Source: Apostichopus japonicus
Taxonomy: Eukaryota > Echinodermata > Holothuroidea > Aspidochirotida > Stichopodidae
NCBI RefSeq assembly: GCF_037975245.1
Contig: NC_092577.1
Span: forward strand, 25,107,398 to 25,171,397
Reading direction: 5' to 3'
DNA length: 64,000 nt
Part shown: positions 11,812 through 22,177 of the stretch, piece after piece
Layout: each line of letters begins with the position of its first letter
Position numbering within the stretch: the stretch's first letter is position 1
Notes under the pieces: model-generated
Databases searched by the model: none
Seen by the model: the letters and a program-made list of their open reading frames with translations, nothing else
Told to the model about the DNA's origin: nothing
Program-made: the position numbers and the translations under genes

Positions 11812-11983
11812 GAAGTATCGACACGTGGCGTATCGACAACTAGTGAGGTTTTGTTGGCAGTTTTTGGGGAAAGATGTCAGGGTGATCCTCCCAGCATGTG
11901 CCGTATTAAAAATTAGAGACACTTTTCCATCAGACAACTATGAAGGTTTTAGATTGCCTCGACTGTCAATTTGCATGTACTAA
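11812..11983 (+). CDS. Exon C, C-terminal part of the P2X7-ballast gene
   Basis: The acceptor is TTGTATCTGTAG. The frame starts QKYRHVAYRQLVRFCW and ends LPRLSICMY-stop. It holds the conserved YR-x-x-AYRQ and RVILP-C motifs. Confidence 0.75.
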
Positions 11984-11988
11984 ATAAA

Positions 11989-12886
11989 CATAACGGTAAA
12001 TCAAGAGAAGGTGTGTCTCTTTTATTAATGAAAATCTTCATTGGTCATCTACTTTAAAGTGCTGATTTTGTATGGTTTTCTAACATTAAAGAAAGCAAGA
12101 AAAAAAAATCAGTGACAGAAGAAAGTATGAACTTGGAAGTTGTGATTGTCTACAACTATTTTTAATTTCACAAAACAATGAGGAATAAATGAGTGCTTAA
12201 TGTGGCAGTGTGTGAATATGCATGTGCTTGTGTGAAGCCTCGACTTTCAATTACTTCAAGAAGTTGAAGAACTTCTCAAGAAGTAGCTGTAACTTAAAAG
12301 AAGGAAAAATTAGAGCTAAAGAAAGACTTACATAACATAAGAACTATATAAGATTAAAAAATACTTGAAATATTTATTTGACATAAAAACAGACTTAAAT
12401 GAGGGGTCAGGGTGAGGAGAATGGGGAAGAGGACATGTCCCCTAATGAACAAGGAGGGTGGCCCATACATTATCCCTGCAATGTTCAGGCTAGATGAAAA
12501 CATTTTGTCCCCATAATAAATTTCACTTCATACAAAAAAATGTGTAACAAACTTCACGTGGGTCCCATACAGTATGTACCATTGGCAAGCGGTAGTACTG
12601 ATTAACTTAAATATAATTTGTAGAAGCAGCATTTCAGCATTTAAAAAAAATGGGTGAAAGTGATCACTATTTAACCTTTCATATAACCCACACCCCCCCC
12701 CCTTTGTACCATTGGTCAATCATAGTGCTCACCAACTTTCATGATCATACAATACAATAAGTTTTTCTTATAAAATATATATAATGTTTAAGTGAATCTG
12801 TTCAAGTATGGTGGTATAGTAACATAAAACTAAAATTGATGGCAGATGGACGGACGGATAGATGGCTAGATCAGTAGAGCTGTATA
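11989..12886. other. Spacer between two convergent genes
   Basis: About 0.9 kb separates the 3' ends of the ballast-domain gene and the transposase-like gene. A C10 run lies near 12690. No coding exon was seen. Confidence 0.5.
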
Positions 12887-13051
12887 CTAGTTATATCTGC
12901 TCTTGTGTTGCTGGACAGCCTCCTCTTTGTCTGGATGGACATAAGAGCTTGCCAGTGGTGGTGGGGCAGAAGCTTCCTCAAGGTCTTCTATAGTGCTTCT
13001 TCCAGCCTTACACAAACTGAAGTAGAGTTGATGTCAGTTTCTCTACATAAC
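12887..13051 (-). CDS. Outer transposase-like gene, last exon
   Basis: The acceptor is TTGGGGTTGCAG. The frame reads YVEKLTSTLLQFV, then after a one-base shift KAGRSTIEDLEEASAPPPL and HPDKEEAVQQHKSRYN-stop. The end of the family C-terminus is clear despite the shift. Confidence 0.65.
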
Positions 13052-13190
13052 CTGCAACCCCAATAAAAAAGACTATTTATTCAAGGGAAAAAAGTAACAC
13101 TGTGACTTAATGGACAAATTTGCCTTTACATAACTTATGAAAGTTGCATTTCACTGCGAGAGGCTGTAGTTGCAAGAAAAAATATTTACC

Positions 13191-13338
13191 ATAAGTTGCA
13201 TCGGTAAGGACCTTGGAAACGGTGGCTTGGCCTTTCTTAAACTTTGGGAACCTCATGGCAAACCTTTCTTTTACCTCATTTGTGGTGGCTTGTGATCTGC
13301 TTGAATTTTCATTAAAATGGAGAGCAGCAAGCTGTAGT
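13191..13338 (-). CDS. Outer transposase-like gene, exon 7
   Basis: The acceptor is TTTGATTTCAG and the donor GTAAAT. The frame reads LQLAALHFNENSSRSQATT, FPKFKKGQATVSK and DATYG. The N-E-N segment is where the family's last acidic catalytic region lies. The exon has no internal stop. Confidence 0.75.
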
Positions 13339-13777
13339 CTGAAATCAAAATTAAAGACTAACATGTGAAGCATAAGAATTGAGTATGATTAAATGGCAGG
13401 TGTCTAAACACACCTGCTCATTGTTTTGCTGAAGTATTTACCTGGGTACAAATATTATTACTTGTGGAGAATACACCGATAATTTTCAACCCCTTATCTT
13501 CACTTTCAAACATTTCTGCTGGTTTCACAGTAAATATAAGACTGGGAGTACCATTGCTTTTACCAAAGATCATGTTTATAATGTGTACTTAGGAAAGTGT
13601 TAGGTATGAACCATTTTGAAAATTAAATATTGATGATGTTACTAATAAAAGACATCCATCTGTTTCCAAATATTTTAAAATTCTTTTTGGGTGTTAAGGC
13701 TATGCAGCTGGTAAGTGCAATGTCTACATGAGTTAAACCTTGATGCCTAGAATTGATAAAAGTGGTTCAATGTTTAC

Positions 13778-13949
13778 CTGCTGATCATTCCATGGTAGCT
13801 GTAGTGGGTATTCTTCGGGGCAAAGTGTATAACTACACTGTGAAAGCTTTCAACGTTTGAAGTTTGATATGCAGATCACAACTGCATAACGTCTTTCTAC
13901 AAACACTTAGCAGTTATCACCTGTACCATTTTCTCACAAACTTCGGTGC
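13778..13949 (-). CDS. Outer transposase-like gene, exon 6
   Basis: The acceptor is CCTTTTTTTGAACAG and the donor GTAAAC. The frame reads TEVCEKMVQVITAKC, SNVESFHSVVIHFAPKN and YSYHGMIS. Two in-frame stops lie in its first half. The split Arg codon joins perfectly to exon 7. Confidence 0.7.
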
Positions 13950-14124
13950 CTGTTCAAAAAAAGGGATAGATTTTGTGTTGTCATGGATACCATTTTGCAT
14001 TTATTGTATAATCTTACGTTGAGAAATTGGATAACCTTCCAATTTCTCAACGTAAGATTATCAAGAAGAGAGATGGACATCCACCCATGTTATAATAGTT
14101 ACACCTATACCTAGAACCACTTAC

Positions 14125-14376
14125 TAGGTTGCAGCCACTTCTTCTTTCTTCCTGGTACATTTAATTCGCCATGGACACATCTTGGGAAAAGATCACTAGC
14201 ATGCTGGTGCACATCTTGGATGTGATTGGCAACAGACAGCTACTTGGCCAACATCACATGACCGTCAGGTGTAGATGCTGCAACCCAGTAGAGGTGGTTG
14301 CTCACACTCTTTGCCCAGGCACCAGCTGCTGCACAGGTTTTCTTTTTCCCCAGCTTGTCAATTTTCTTACAAGTAC
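14125..14376 (-). CDS. Outer transposase-like gene, exon 5
   Basis: The acceptor is TTATTTTGCAG and the donor GTAAGT. The frame reads TCKKIDKLGKKKTC, GAWAKSVSNHLYWVAASTPD, GHVMLAK, stop, LSVANHIQDVH, LFPRCVHGEL and KKKWLQP. The stop is a TAG where the family has Trp (TGG). Confidence 0.75.
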
Positions 14377-14621
14377 CTGCAAAATAAGAAATTGTCCATT
14401 GTAGAAAAATCACTTTCAGACCAAATTTTACGTAATGAAACAAAACATAGCACTGGTAGTAATCTCATCATGGATGATTACCACAATTTGTTTTATAAGT
14501 GATGGTGTAGCAATAGGAACTTGGGCAAGCTTACAAAAATTCATTGTGTATGTTGGTCACTAAACCAAGACAGAGAGTTCTTGCTGTATTAGCTTAATTG
14601 AATTTTGCAATAAATAGACAC

Positions 14622-15052
14622 CTTTTGTTATGTGCCAAACATCATAGTGATGACCTGGAGATTTTGCCCTGCAAAGAACTGCAACCTCCCAATTGATTTG
14701 TCATGTTCAGATTCATCAGATGAGTGAATTGATGGAGTGTAGTCCGTACTACCTGGCGGTTTTTCGGTGTATCCCGATGAGGATGCCACAGCATCTTGTC
14801 TCTGTTGGTCCAGTCAGCAACTTCAATGGTGGTAGGGGACCAGTGAACACTGGACTTGTACATGTGTTACATTCACTGAAAATTAGAATAAACGCTTATT
14901 ATACCACACACATACAGTTGCTTTTTACGTGCTAAGAACAACGGACACGGACCAAAGGTCAAGAAAACCAAAAACAAACCCAGTCTGTAAAACAACACCT
15001 CCCGCTTCAGGCCTTCCAGTTCCATAGCATTACTGCTGGAAACTTCATTGCT
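14622..15052 (-). CDS. Outer transposase-like gene, exon 4 (interrupted)
   Basis: The acceptor is TTGTTCCCTTTTACAG. The exon starts SNEVSSSNAMELEGLKREV and ends HHYDVWHITKG at GTGTCT. Between these ends lies an 80-bp LINE tail, then about 200 bp resembling the Ser/Pro linker of exon 2. The expected TDRH-type catalytic segment is not intact; a TNRDKML string near 14780 may be its remnant. Confidence 0.65.
14919..14998 (-). mobile_element. LINE 3'-end fragment inside transposase exon 4
   Basis: It matches 59449-59520 almost base for base (CGGACACGGACCAAAGGTCA, then CCCAGTCTGTAAAACAACA). Read on the minus strand it ends in CACGTAAAAAGCA, the same kind of tail as the full-length LINE at 38167. 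It is therefore a 5'-truncated LINE insertion. Confidence 0.6.
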
Positions 15053-15139
15053 CTGTAAAAGGGAACAAATTGCAAGGAATATGAAAGATTTGTTTCTGAT
15101 TGCCTCATTTCATCAAATGTGAGCAAAAGACATAGTTGT

Positions 15140-15143
15140 TTAA
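15140..15143. repeat. TTAA target duplication, left side of inner element
   Basis: TTAA stands directly outside the left terminal inverted repeat and is repeated at 27947-27950. Confidence 0.75.
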
Positions 15144-15180
15144 AGACGCGCTAGCGTACAAGAAACCGGCGGCGCTATTT
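15144..15180 (+). repeat. Left terminal inverted repeat of inner element
   Basis: It pairs with 27910-27946 read on the other strand. The arms differ at arm positions 2 and 10 and diverge after about position 36. Confidence 0.8.
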
Positions 15181-15469
15181 GTCACTGACCGAAAAAGTTT
15201 TGTGCCAGTCACAAAAACCCGGATGTTAATTAGAGTACACACAGTGTTAATTAGAGTATGTTAATTACAGTACACACGGGTATACTACACTACTATACCA
15301 GGGAGTTCCATAACAACTCCCTGTCTATACCAATTGGTTCTGTGAAGTTACAACGCTGCGCTGTGCGTGTGTGGGGCTCAGACACCCATTCGGTATTCAC
15401 ACTTCATCGAACGTAGTTACATGATCACCATTTCTAAGGAAATCGGCATTTTACAAAAAATTACGGAAA

Positions 15470-15701
15470 ATGTTCCCAAGGAAAAGATTTGGAAGTGCTC
15501 CTGGGAGACCATTATCACATGGATTCGATGCCGCGAGGAGTAGAAGAGAAACAATCAGGAGGCGAAACCTTACGCAAGTTTATCTTCTTCATGCTCATGA
15601 CGAATGGGTCTCACAGAAGGCAACATGGGTAGTTGAACAAGGGAAGCCTATGAGTAATGCGGAGTTTGCTAATCACCTGCTGACAGATCATGCTGACACA
15701 G
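15470..15701 (+). CDS. Inner transposase-like gene, first exon
   Basis: ATG at 15470 follows an ACGGAAA context. The frame reads MFPRKRFGSAPGRPLSHGF, then RSRRETIRRRN, LLHAHDEWVSQKATW and NAEFANHLLTDHADT, with donor GTAAGT at 15702. The basic N-terminus probably contacts DNA. Confidence 0.7.
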
Positions 15702-17528
15702 GTAAGTGAATTTGTCCGATTAAGTCATAGTTAATAGGCCTATATTTACTCTCAACTTTGACTTCAGTTAATTCTTCAAGCAAAGTAAAACTTAGTCTAA
15801 AGCCAAAATATAGCTTAGTTTATTTCGAGATGGTTATCGTAGGACAATGTTATACTAGTATAGTAACAATAGGGATTAGGCACCCAAACTAGGCCGACAT
15901 CCCGGTCTTGTACGTGTTTCATGATGGCCGGGTTGTAACTTCTAAGCAACAATTTGGATGGTAACTTCACGATTATTCAACCAAATGCGTTAGAAAGGCA
16001 TAAAAAATTTTCTTCAACTAGTAGCTGATCACCCGTCGAACTTTCCTACACTATAGCTCAACCGCTACCGTAGTTTGCGTGCTGTAAAATACACCAAAAA
16101 GTAAATAAATAATACTCCTTTCTTATCTTAAAGTCCACTATAGCTGCGCATCGCAGACAAAAAGACTAAGTGAGAGGTTACTTTCTTTGTTGGTTTTTGC
16201 TGACCCTAACCAGAATTAGGCCTCGCCTAATGTCCAAATTTGTCAATGCATATTTTGGGGTCTTTCTTAGAATATGTACAGAAAATCAAGACTCGCGGAA
16301 ATGTTTCTGCAAGGCTGGTATAGCATATAATGGCTGTAAGTGCTTTTCAGTTTAATACAAACTGCAATGCAACTGAACCGCCACTGCATATAACATAACA
16401 TAACATAACAATTAATATTTATATAGCGCTATTCCATCTAGATCATAGCGCTAGATATATTGCCTACATAAAAGAAAGTGTCAGGACTGCAAGTTTTGTT
16501 TGAGAAAAAAAAAACTAAAACAAAGTTACTATTCTCCTGCTCATGCACCTTGAGATCAGTTTATGAAGACTTGTACCAGCTACCTCATAAATTAGGCTTT
16601 ACTGCATTTTCTTCTCATAACTGTGAAAGGTGTGATGTATTGCAAAAGTTGTGACAAATTTGGCTGAAGCTTCAAGCTAGCTGTGTTCAGGCTAAGCTGA
16701 TAACCCCAACACTGTAACTTGTTCATTTTTTTAAGTAGTACATTTCAAAGAAAGCTTTCCTTTCCATATTGTAAGAGACTCAGGTTAAGATATGACATGA
16801 CAATGAATAATCTCAGTAGTGCATATCATGAAGGTAACAGTCTACTGGGAGCTGACTGTCAAACATGGAAAAGTTAGGCGAATATGTACGGTAAGGAAGG
16901 ACTATAGAGTATACATGTGCGGTAAACATACTTTTGGCTAAGGAGTGTATGCAACATTTGATGGAAAACAGTTTTATGGTTTCTATGTGCTAATGCTCAT
17001 GTGTACTTAGTGGTTCAAATTATGTTGTGCCATCCATTTTCACAACTTTAATAGTGTCCAAGACTTATGGTGATGTATTGGTTACTATCAGATTATGAAA
17101 AAAATTTATTGCCACATTTTAATTTCTCTCAATTTGTAAGGCCCCGAACAGTATACATCTGTGTAACATTTTCAATATCACTGCTGTGAATTACACCAAT
17201 TTCCCAAAAATATGATTGAAATTGATAATAATGACATGCTACACATACAGTGTAACCTGTTTTGTACGTGAATTTGGTTGCCTGACAAAGAAACTATTAC
17301 CAGGAACTTAACAATACCCCCCCCCCCCCAATCCCACTCTTCATACTACAGTAATTTTCCTTGGTAGTGAATTTTTTTCCACTATACTTCTGTTGAAAAC
17401 ATAATCTCACAAAACAAGAACTAAAAATTGTCTTCTTAAAAAATGTCTTCTTTGCTTGATGTACTTAACCTTCTTATCATATTGATGGAACCTATAAGAA
17501 TAACTATAAATTGAATGTTGCATTACAG
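15702..17528. other. Intron of the inner transposase-like gene
   Basis: Mostly unremarkable AT-rich sequence. At 16385-16450 an (AACAT)n run is followed by TATATAGCGCT motifs, a common short repeat type. A C10 run lies near 17320. Confidence 0.45.
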
Positions 17529-17626
17529 ATGTTCACCTCTTTATATGAGTAGTGTTCACACACAGACTGAGTCAGATGACAGCACCCAAGTGTCACAGCC
17601 ATCTGAAGCTCCTCTTCTTGATATTG
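17529..17626 (+). CDS. Inner transposase-like gene, linker exon
   Basis: It lies between an acceptor (TTGCATTACAG) and a donor (GTAAGT). Only the frame CSPLYMSSVHTQTESDDSTQ, VSQPSEAPLLDI is open, which does not match the phase left by exon 1. Confidence 0.5.
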
Positions 17627-18192
17627 GTAAGTGGAATAGTGGCAACTCCTTAATAAGTTTTAAAATTATTGTTCTTCTCTGGGAATTGAAAATAGCAATT
17701 AAACCTTCTTGTTCAATTAAGCTTCTGTATAAGAACTTACACTTTCCTTACAAATAAATTGGTTAAACTGAAAATGAATGAGTACAGCTACTAAGACTGC
17801 TCAAATCCACAATTTAATGGTGGTTCTTGTACTATTTCATTGGGCTATGTCAGTTGAAAATGATATTATGCAAGCAATACCACTTTATTTCTGTGATTCA
17901 AATCAGTAAGGAATGTACATTTTCCCTGAATAAGGTGACTCAAGTTGATCACTAGACCTGTCTCTCTGCAGGATCTGCATATATATTAAGCATGCCCTAA
18001 ATAGATAAGGTAGAAGCAGATCGGTGCAATGTGAGAATATTTCAACTTTTATATGTAAATAGTGTAGTTAGTGAGAATACCTTAAGCCTTTTATGCCAAC
18101 CCAGACAAAAAGTTTGATTTAATAGTCAGGTGGCTTAGCAACAATTTTTAGGCTTAACGTTACAGGCCGGACGTTATCGGTTCCGATTTTTC

Positions 18193-18760
18193 AAGATGGC
18201 GGCCAAAATCCAAGATGGCCGCCAGAAAAAAAGGAAATGTCATATATCTGGCTGTAAAAATCAGAGATGAACAAATGAGGGGTCAATTCAGGTGTTTCCG
18301 GGGTCACTGAAACAGATGATGATCATGGCATGTTGCTTGAGTAACCCACTTCCAAGATGGCGGCCAAAATCCAAGATGGCCGCCAGAAAAAAAGGAAATG
18401 TCATATATCTGCATGGCTGTAAAAATCAGATGAACAAATGAAGGGTCAATTCAGGTGTTTCCGGGGTCACTGAAACAGATGATGATCATGGCATGTTGCT
18501 TGAGTAACCCACTTCGAAGATGGCGGCCAAAATCCAAGATGGCCGCCAGAAAAAAACCAAATGTCATATATCTGGCTGTAAAAATCGGAGATGAACAAAT
18601 GAGGGGTCAATTAAGGTGTTTCCGAGCTCACTGAAACAGATGATGGTCATGGTATGTTGCTGTGGCCACCCACTTCCAAGATGGCGGCCAGAATCCAAGA
18701 TGGCCCCCTGGAAAAAAAGGAAATTTCATATATATTCAATCTCCAGACCCCCTGTGCCCT
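18193..18760 (+). repeat. Minisatellite, about 162-bp unit, 3.5 copies
   Basis: Units start at 18193, 18354, 18517 and 18678. Each opens with AAGATGGCGGCC and continues AAAATCCAAGATGGCCGCC, later AACAGATGATG and GTAACCCACTT. The copies are over 90% alike by eye, except the last. AAGATGGCGGC is the known YY1 core recognition sequence. Confidence 0.75.
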
Positions 18761-19050
18761 TTTCTGATCGGGACCATCAAACCTTCCGTCCTCAAACGTG
18801 TAAATGAAACCGGGCTAGCACCCTGACTATATGTTATGGCTGGTATTCTAATTGTGTCACTTTGGTTGAGGAAGCCACTTATTGGGGAACTTTGAGGTGT
18901 GGATAGACACTGTCGCAAACCCGTTATTATATGGGAGTTACGAGTGTCATGTAGGACTGGTTACATTGAGTCAACTATATAATAGGGTAACTTGAGGGAA
19001 AACAGACCAGATGTGAATACTGACTCATTGAGAGATTTTGTAGGATTGTG

Positions 19051-20928
19051 CACCCTTCATAAACACAACGTCAATTGTGCGAACAACACACGCTAAGTCA
19101 GGTCACTAGGCATCTGGGGCATTTAACTCGTTCTTTTCGAACCTGTACCCCAGGGCTACTGTTAGCGAGGATCTCCAGGAAGACTTGTTGTCTGGTATAG
19201 ACAAGCCCACCCCCCCCCCATAGTAAAACGATAGGTTGTGTTCGAATCTCTCCGTTGGTGAGCTCTGGACAGCGGTAGCAGCGATGAAGAAGGGAAAGTC
19301 CCCGGTCCTGATGGCCTCCCTGCTGAGTTATATAGGACTTCTGGGAGGTTCTCGGTGGGGACACAGAGGGCTGGAAATATTGTTCTCCTCCCTAAGTCGG
19401 GAGACCCTTTGGACCCTAATAGGCGTACAATAACGCTGTTAAATCTGGACTACAAAATCCTGGCCAAAGCATTAGGAAATCGCTTAGCGAATGTGATGCC
19501 GGATATTGTAGGTCCTCTCCAGACTTACGCTGTGCGAGTCCTTCGGATTCAACCTAGTGTTTATTCGTTGGTTCTCGTTACTATATAAGGACGTCACGAG
19601 CATGGTCACTGTTAACGGATTTACTTCTGGTCCCTCCCCGGTTCGAAGGGGAGTCCGTCAGGGTTGTCCCCTCTCCCCGTTGTTATATATTCTCTTCAGC
19701 GAAACGCTCAGTACCTCGCTGGACAGATGCTTGGGGTTTCGACCTTTCAATGTACCGGGTGGGGCTAGAGTTAAATGCGTGCAATATGCCGATGACGTCA
19801 CTTGTATTGTGTCGGACCTCGTCTCCTTCAAGCCTTTATCGAAGGTTTTGGCCACCTTCTAAGAGGCTATGGTGCCAGACTTAACAAGTCCAAGACCAAA
19901 GGGCTGCATTCAGGAGGTTGGCGTGGCCAATCCCTCCCGTTCGATGCTACTTTGTCAGATGTCATGATCAGGGTAATCGGCATCTGGCTAGGTTATGGTG
20001 CCCCAGAGGCCACCACTTAGGCAGAGAAGGCTGATCAGGTGGAGGCAAGGCTCGACACATTCAATCTGAGGTGACTCTCCCTCCATGGGAAGGTTACAGT
20101 TGTCAATCGTTTTATTTTTTCCTCTCCTTCGGTATCCTGGTACGGTGATCGCTGCACCAGGTTATTCCTTGGTACGATTGGAGAGGATCATTTTTTATTT
20201 CATTTGGGGAACGTGCAAACCAAACCTTCTCAAAAGGACCGTTCTGTAAAAGACCCCCTTGATCGGGTGGGCATGGTTTGGTCCACCTACCATCTTAACT
20301 GCGCTTTCTCCTTTTGATAGGTTTTTTCGTTGCGTTTGAGAATCCCTCGTTTGCCTTTTTTGGTTCTGGGGTGGTTTTCTTTTTCGCCACTACTGGCCCG
20401 GATCCTTTTCCAATAACCGGCCAAAGGCGACACGCTCTTCGGGGTGTATACTCAGATTGGTGACTCACTTTGTAGAATCAAAGAGGAGGGTGGTCCAGAT
20501 GTTCTGCTTAACGTGGCCCACTCGGCTTGCCAAACTGCCATCTCTCCAGATGTGTGGTGTTCTGTGTTGTAAGTCACTAGATAGCCGTCTCCGGGACTTC
20601 GCGAGGAGGATTGCACATGGGGTCCTCATCACTAACCATTTTCGCCTAGTCAGGTGGCGATTAGGTTATGGGATTTGTCCCTGTGTGGGCTGTAAAGCCA
20701 TTAGGACTATGCAACACCTTTTGCTGGAGTGTCCGGTTGGTGTCGGAATAATGGTTTCACGCCTTCGTTATTGGTTGTTATTGTTGTTGTTTTGGTTATT
20801 AGTGTCATTGGTTGACCTCAGATGACTAGTGACCCGACTTAGCGTGTGTTGTTCGCAGAATTGATATGTGTTTATGAAGGGGGGGGGGGGCTTGTCTATA
20901 CCAGACAACAAGTCTTCCTGGAGATCCT
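19051..20928 (+). mobile_element. Decayed Tx1/L1-like LINE between inverted repeats
   Basis: The inside (19236-20825) shows broken frames of a LINE reverse transcriptase: LNLDYKILAKALGNRLAN, RRGVRQGCPLSPLLYILFSE, VQYADDVTCIVSD, and a C-terminal DFARRIAHGVLITNHF with WRLGYGICP-GC. All are close relatives of the LINE at 33-38 kb. A 41-bp stretch at 19168-19208 is repeated exactly inverted at 20888-20928, each beside a C or G run. A second pair (19051-19117 and about 20805-20875) is also inverted and about 85% alike. It stands directly before the inner transposase catalytic exon. Confidence 0.65.
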
Positions 20929-20934
20929 AATAGC

Positions 20935-22177
20935 AGACCTGTAGTACATGTGGAATGTACGCAGGGAACTTACAGCTAGCTGCAGGGATTGTCGTTTCAG
21001 GCAACAGCTTCACAAAAACAGGGCAGCTGTTCAAGAGCATGAATTTGAAATGTATTTCTAAGGACACCTTCTTCAGAGTACAGAAATTGTATGTCGCCCC
21101 AGCTGTGGAAGAGATGTGGGAAAAGATGCAGGAGACCGTTTTCTTCATTGAGGGACAAAGAAGTAGTTGTGTCTGGTGATGTCTTCAACGATTCTCCTGG
21201 ACATAGTGCACAGTACTGCACTTACACTATGATGGAAGAAAGCAGTGGTAAGGTCCTGCATATGGAGATTGTAGATGTGAGGGAAGCAGCTGGGAAAAGC
21301 CCAAACATGGAGAAGATAGGCTTCACCCGAAGCATGGACTTTCTCATGGAGAGAATCAATGTCGAAGAGGTTGTGACAGATGGCCACCTTGACATTGCTG
21401 CTCTCATGAGAAATTGTTCCAAATATGAAGGTATCATCCACCAAAATGATGTATGGCATGGTAGCAAAAGCCTTACCAAAATGCTCACGAAAAGCGAATG
21501 CTCACGAAAGAACAAAGCGATTTTGGAGTGGATGCCAGCCATCAGGAAACACTTTTGGTTCTCTTCCAGCAGTTGTGATGGAGACGAGAAGAAATAGAAA
21601 ATAGGAAATAGATGAAGGGGAGCATGACAAGGCCTGGCTGACCCAGGGATCAGCAGCACATAAAACCTTAGGGAGGTTGCTGACTGGCAAACGCTTTATG
21701 AAAAAGTTAGCATACTACAGGAACTTCAGGCATACCGGCAACCTGGAGTCATTTCATAACCATTTACTTATGTACGCACCAAAGCGACACTCTTACGGGT
21801 TTGTTGGGTTTGCTACTCGAAGTAAGCTTGCAGCGATTGACAGCAACTACCATGCTGATCGTGAGCAAGCTGTCACCAAGGACGGACATCTACGATACAG
21901 GTGCAAATATAGCAAGCGAACCCGCAACTTCCATGCGGAACCATTACGTGAGGCGAAAAGCTACGGCTACATAGCTGACTTAATGAGAAGTATTGCTGCC
22001 AAGCGATTAATAACACCTGGCCACCTTTCTCAGCATGTCTCCCTCGCGCAAGATGATCCAAGAAGGATCCATCCAAGGATGTCAATGCTTCCAAGGTCAT
22101 CATTAGATGAGCTTGTAAAGGATCATCTCAGTCGCTTTTCACCCCAGCAGCAGATATCTGAACAACCCCCAGAGTGA
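20935..22177 (+). CDS. Inner transposase-like gene, catalytic exon (frame broken)
   Basis: Three overlapping frames cover one protein: up to about 21140, then 21140-21597, then 21613-22177, ending SPQQQISEQPPE-stop. The first D (GDVFNDSPGH), the TDGH segment and the NLESFH segment are all present. A stretch that in relatives joins the second and third regions is missing near 21600. Confidence 0.75.

Larger units (their letters stand above)
9758..11983 (+). pseudogene. P2X7 ballast-domain protein gene (outer element)
   Basis: Three exons encode an acidic leader followed by the Cys-rich domain seen at the C-terminus of vertebrate P2X7 receptors (P2RX7_C, ballast domain). There are no membrane segments. 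Exon A is 9758-9962, exon B 11224-11438 and exon C 11812-11983. The landmarks are PYMYEPETDDSGDE, then DWCTCGHC (the W codon is split by the A/B intron), RECRCC, HPGFHAVCLDRW, RTAYFAYRQQYG, KYRHVAYRQLVRFCWQFLG, VRVILPACAV and FPSDNYEGF. Splice phases agree at A/B and B/C. The B donor (GTTTAC) is weak. Exon A has an in-frame TAG before PYMYEP. Exon B has a shift after CGHC that looks like a 5-bp insertion (ATAACATAATG). AATAAA overlaps the stop (11983-11988). The gene converges on the transposase-like gene at 12887. Confidence 0.8.
15470..22177 (+). pseudogene. DDE transposase-like gene of the inner element
   Basis: The visible exons are 15470-15701 (N-terminus, starts ATG, donor GTAAGT), 17529-17626 (linker) and about 20935-22177 (catalytic part). 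Landmarks are YAGNLQLAAGIVVSGNSFTK, SGDVFNDSPGHSAQYCTYTM, VTDGHLDIAALM, QNDVWHGSKSL, HTGNLESFHNHLLMYAPKRH, RYRCKYSKRTRNFHAEP and SYGYIADLM. DSPGHSA aligns with DSPGHSA of the outer gene, so the two are related but from different subfamilies. It is broken: the exon 1 to exon 2 phase does not fit, one shift lies near 21140, and part is lost between 21597 and 21620. A minisatellite and LINE debris separate exon 2 from the core. The last catalytic region (NLESFH) is intact. A host-adopted copy is not suggested. Confidence 0.75.

Noticed and set aside
21145-21690. Long minus-strand frames across 21145-21690
   Set aside because: They are shadows of the plus-strand transposase core, whose motifs are unmistakable.
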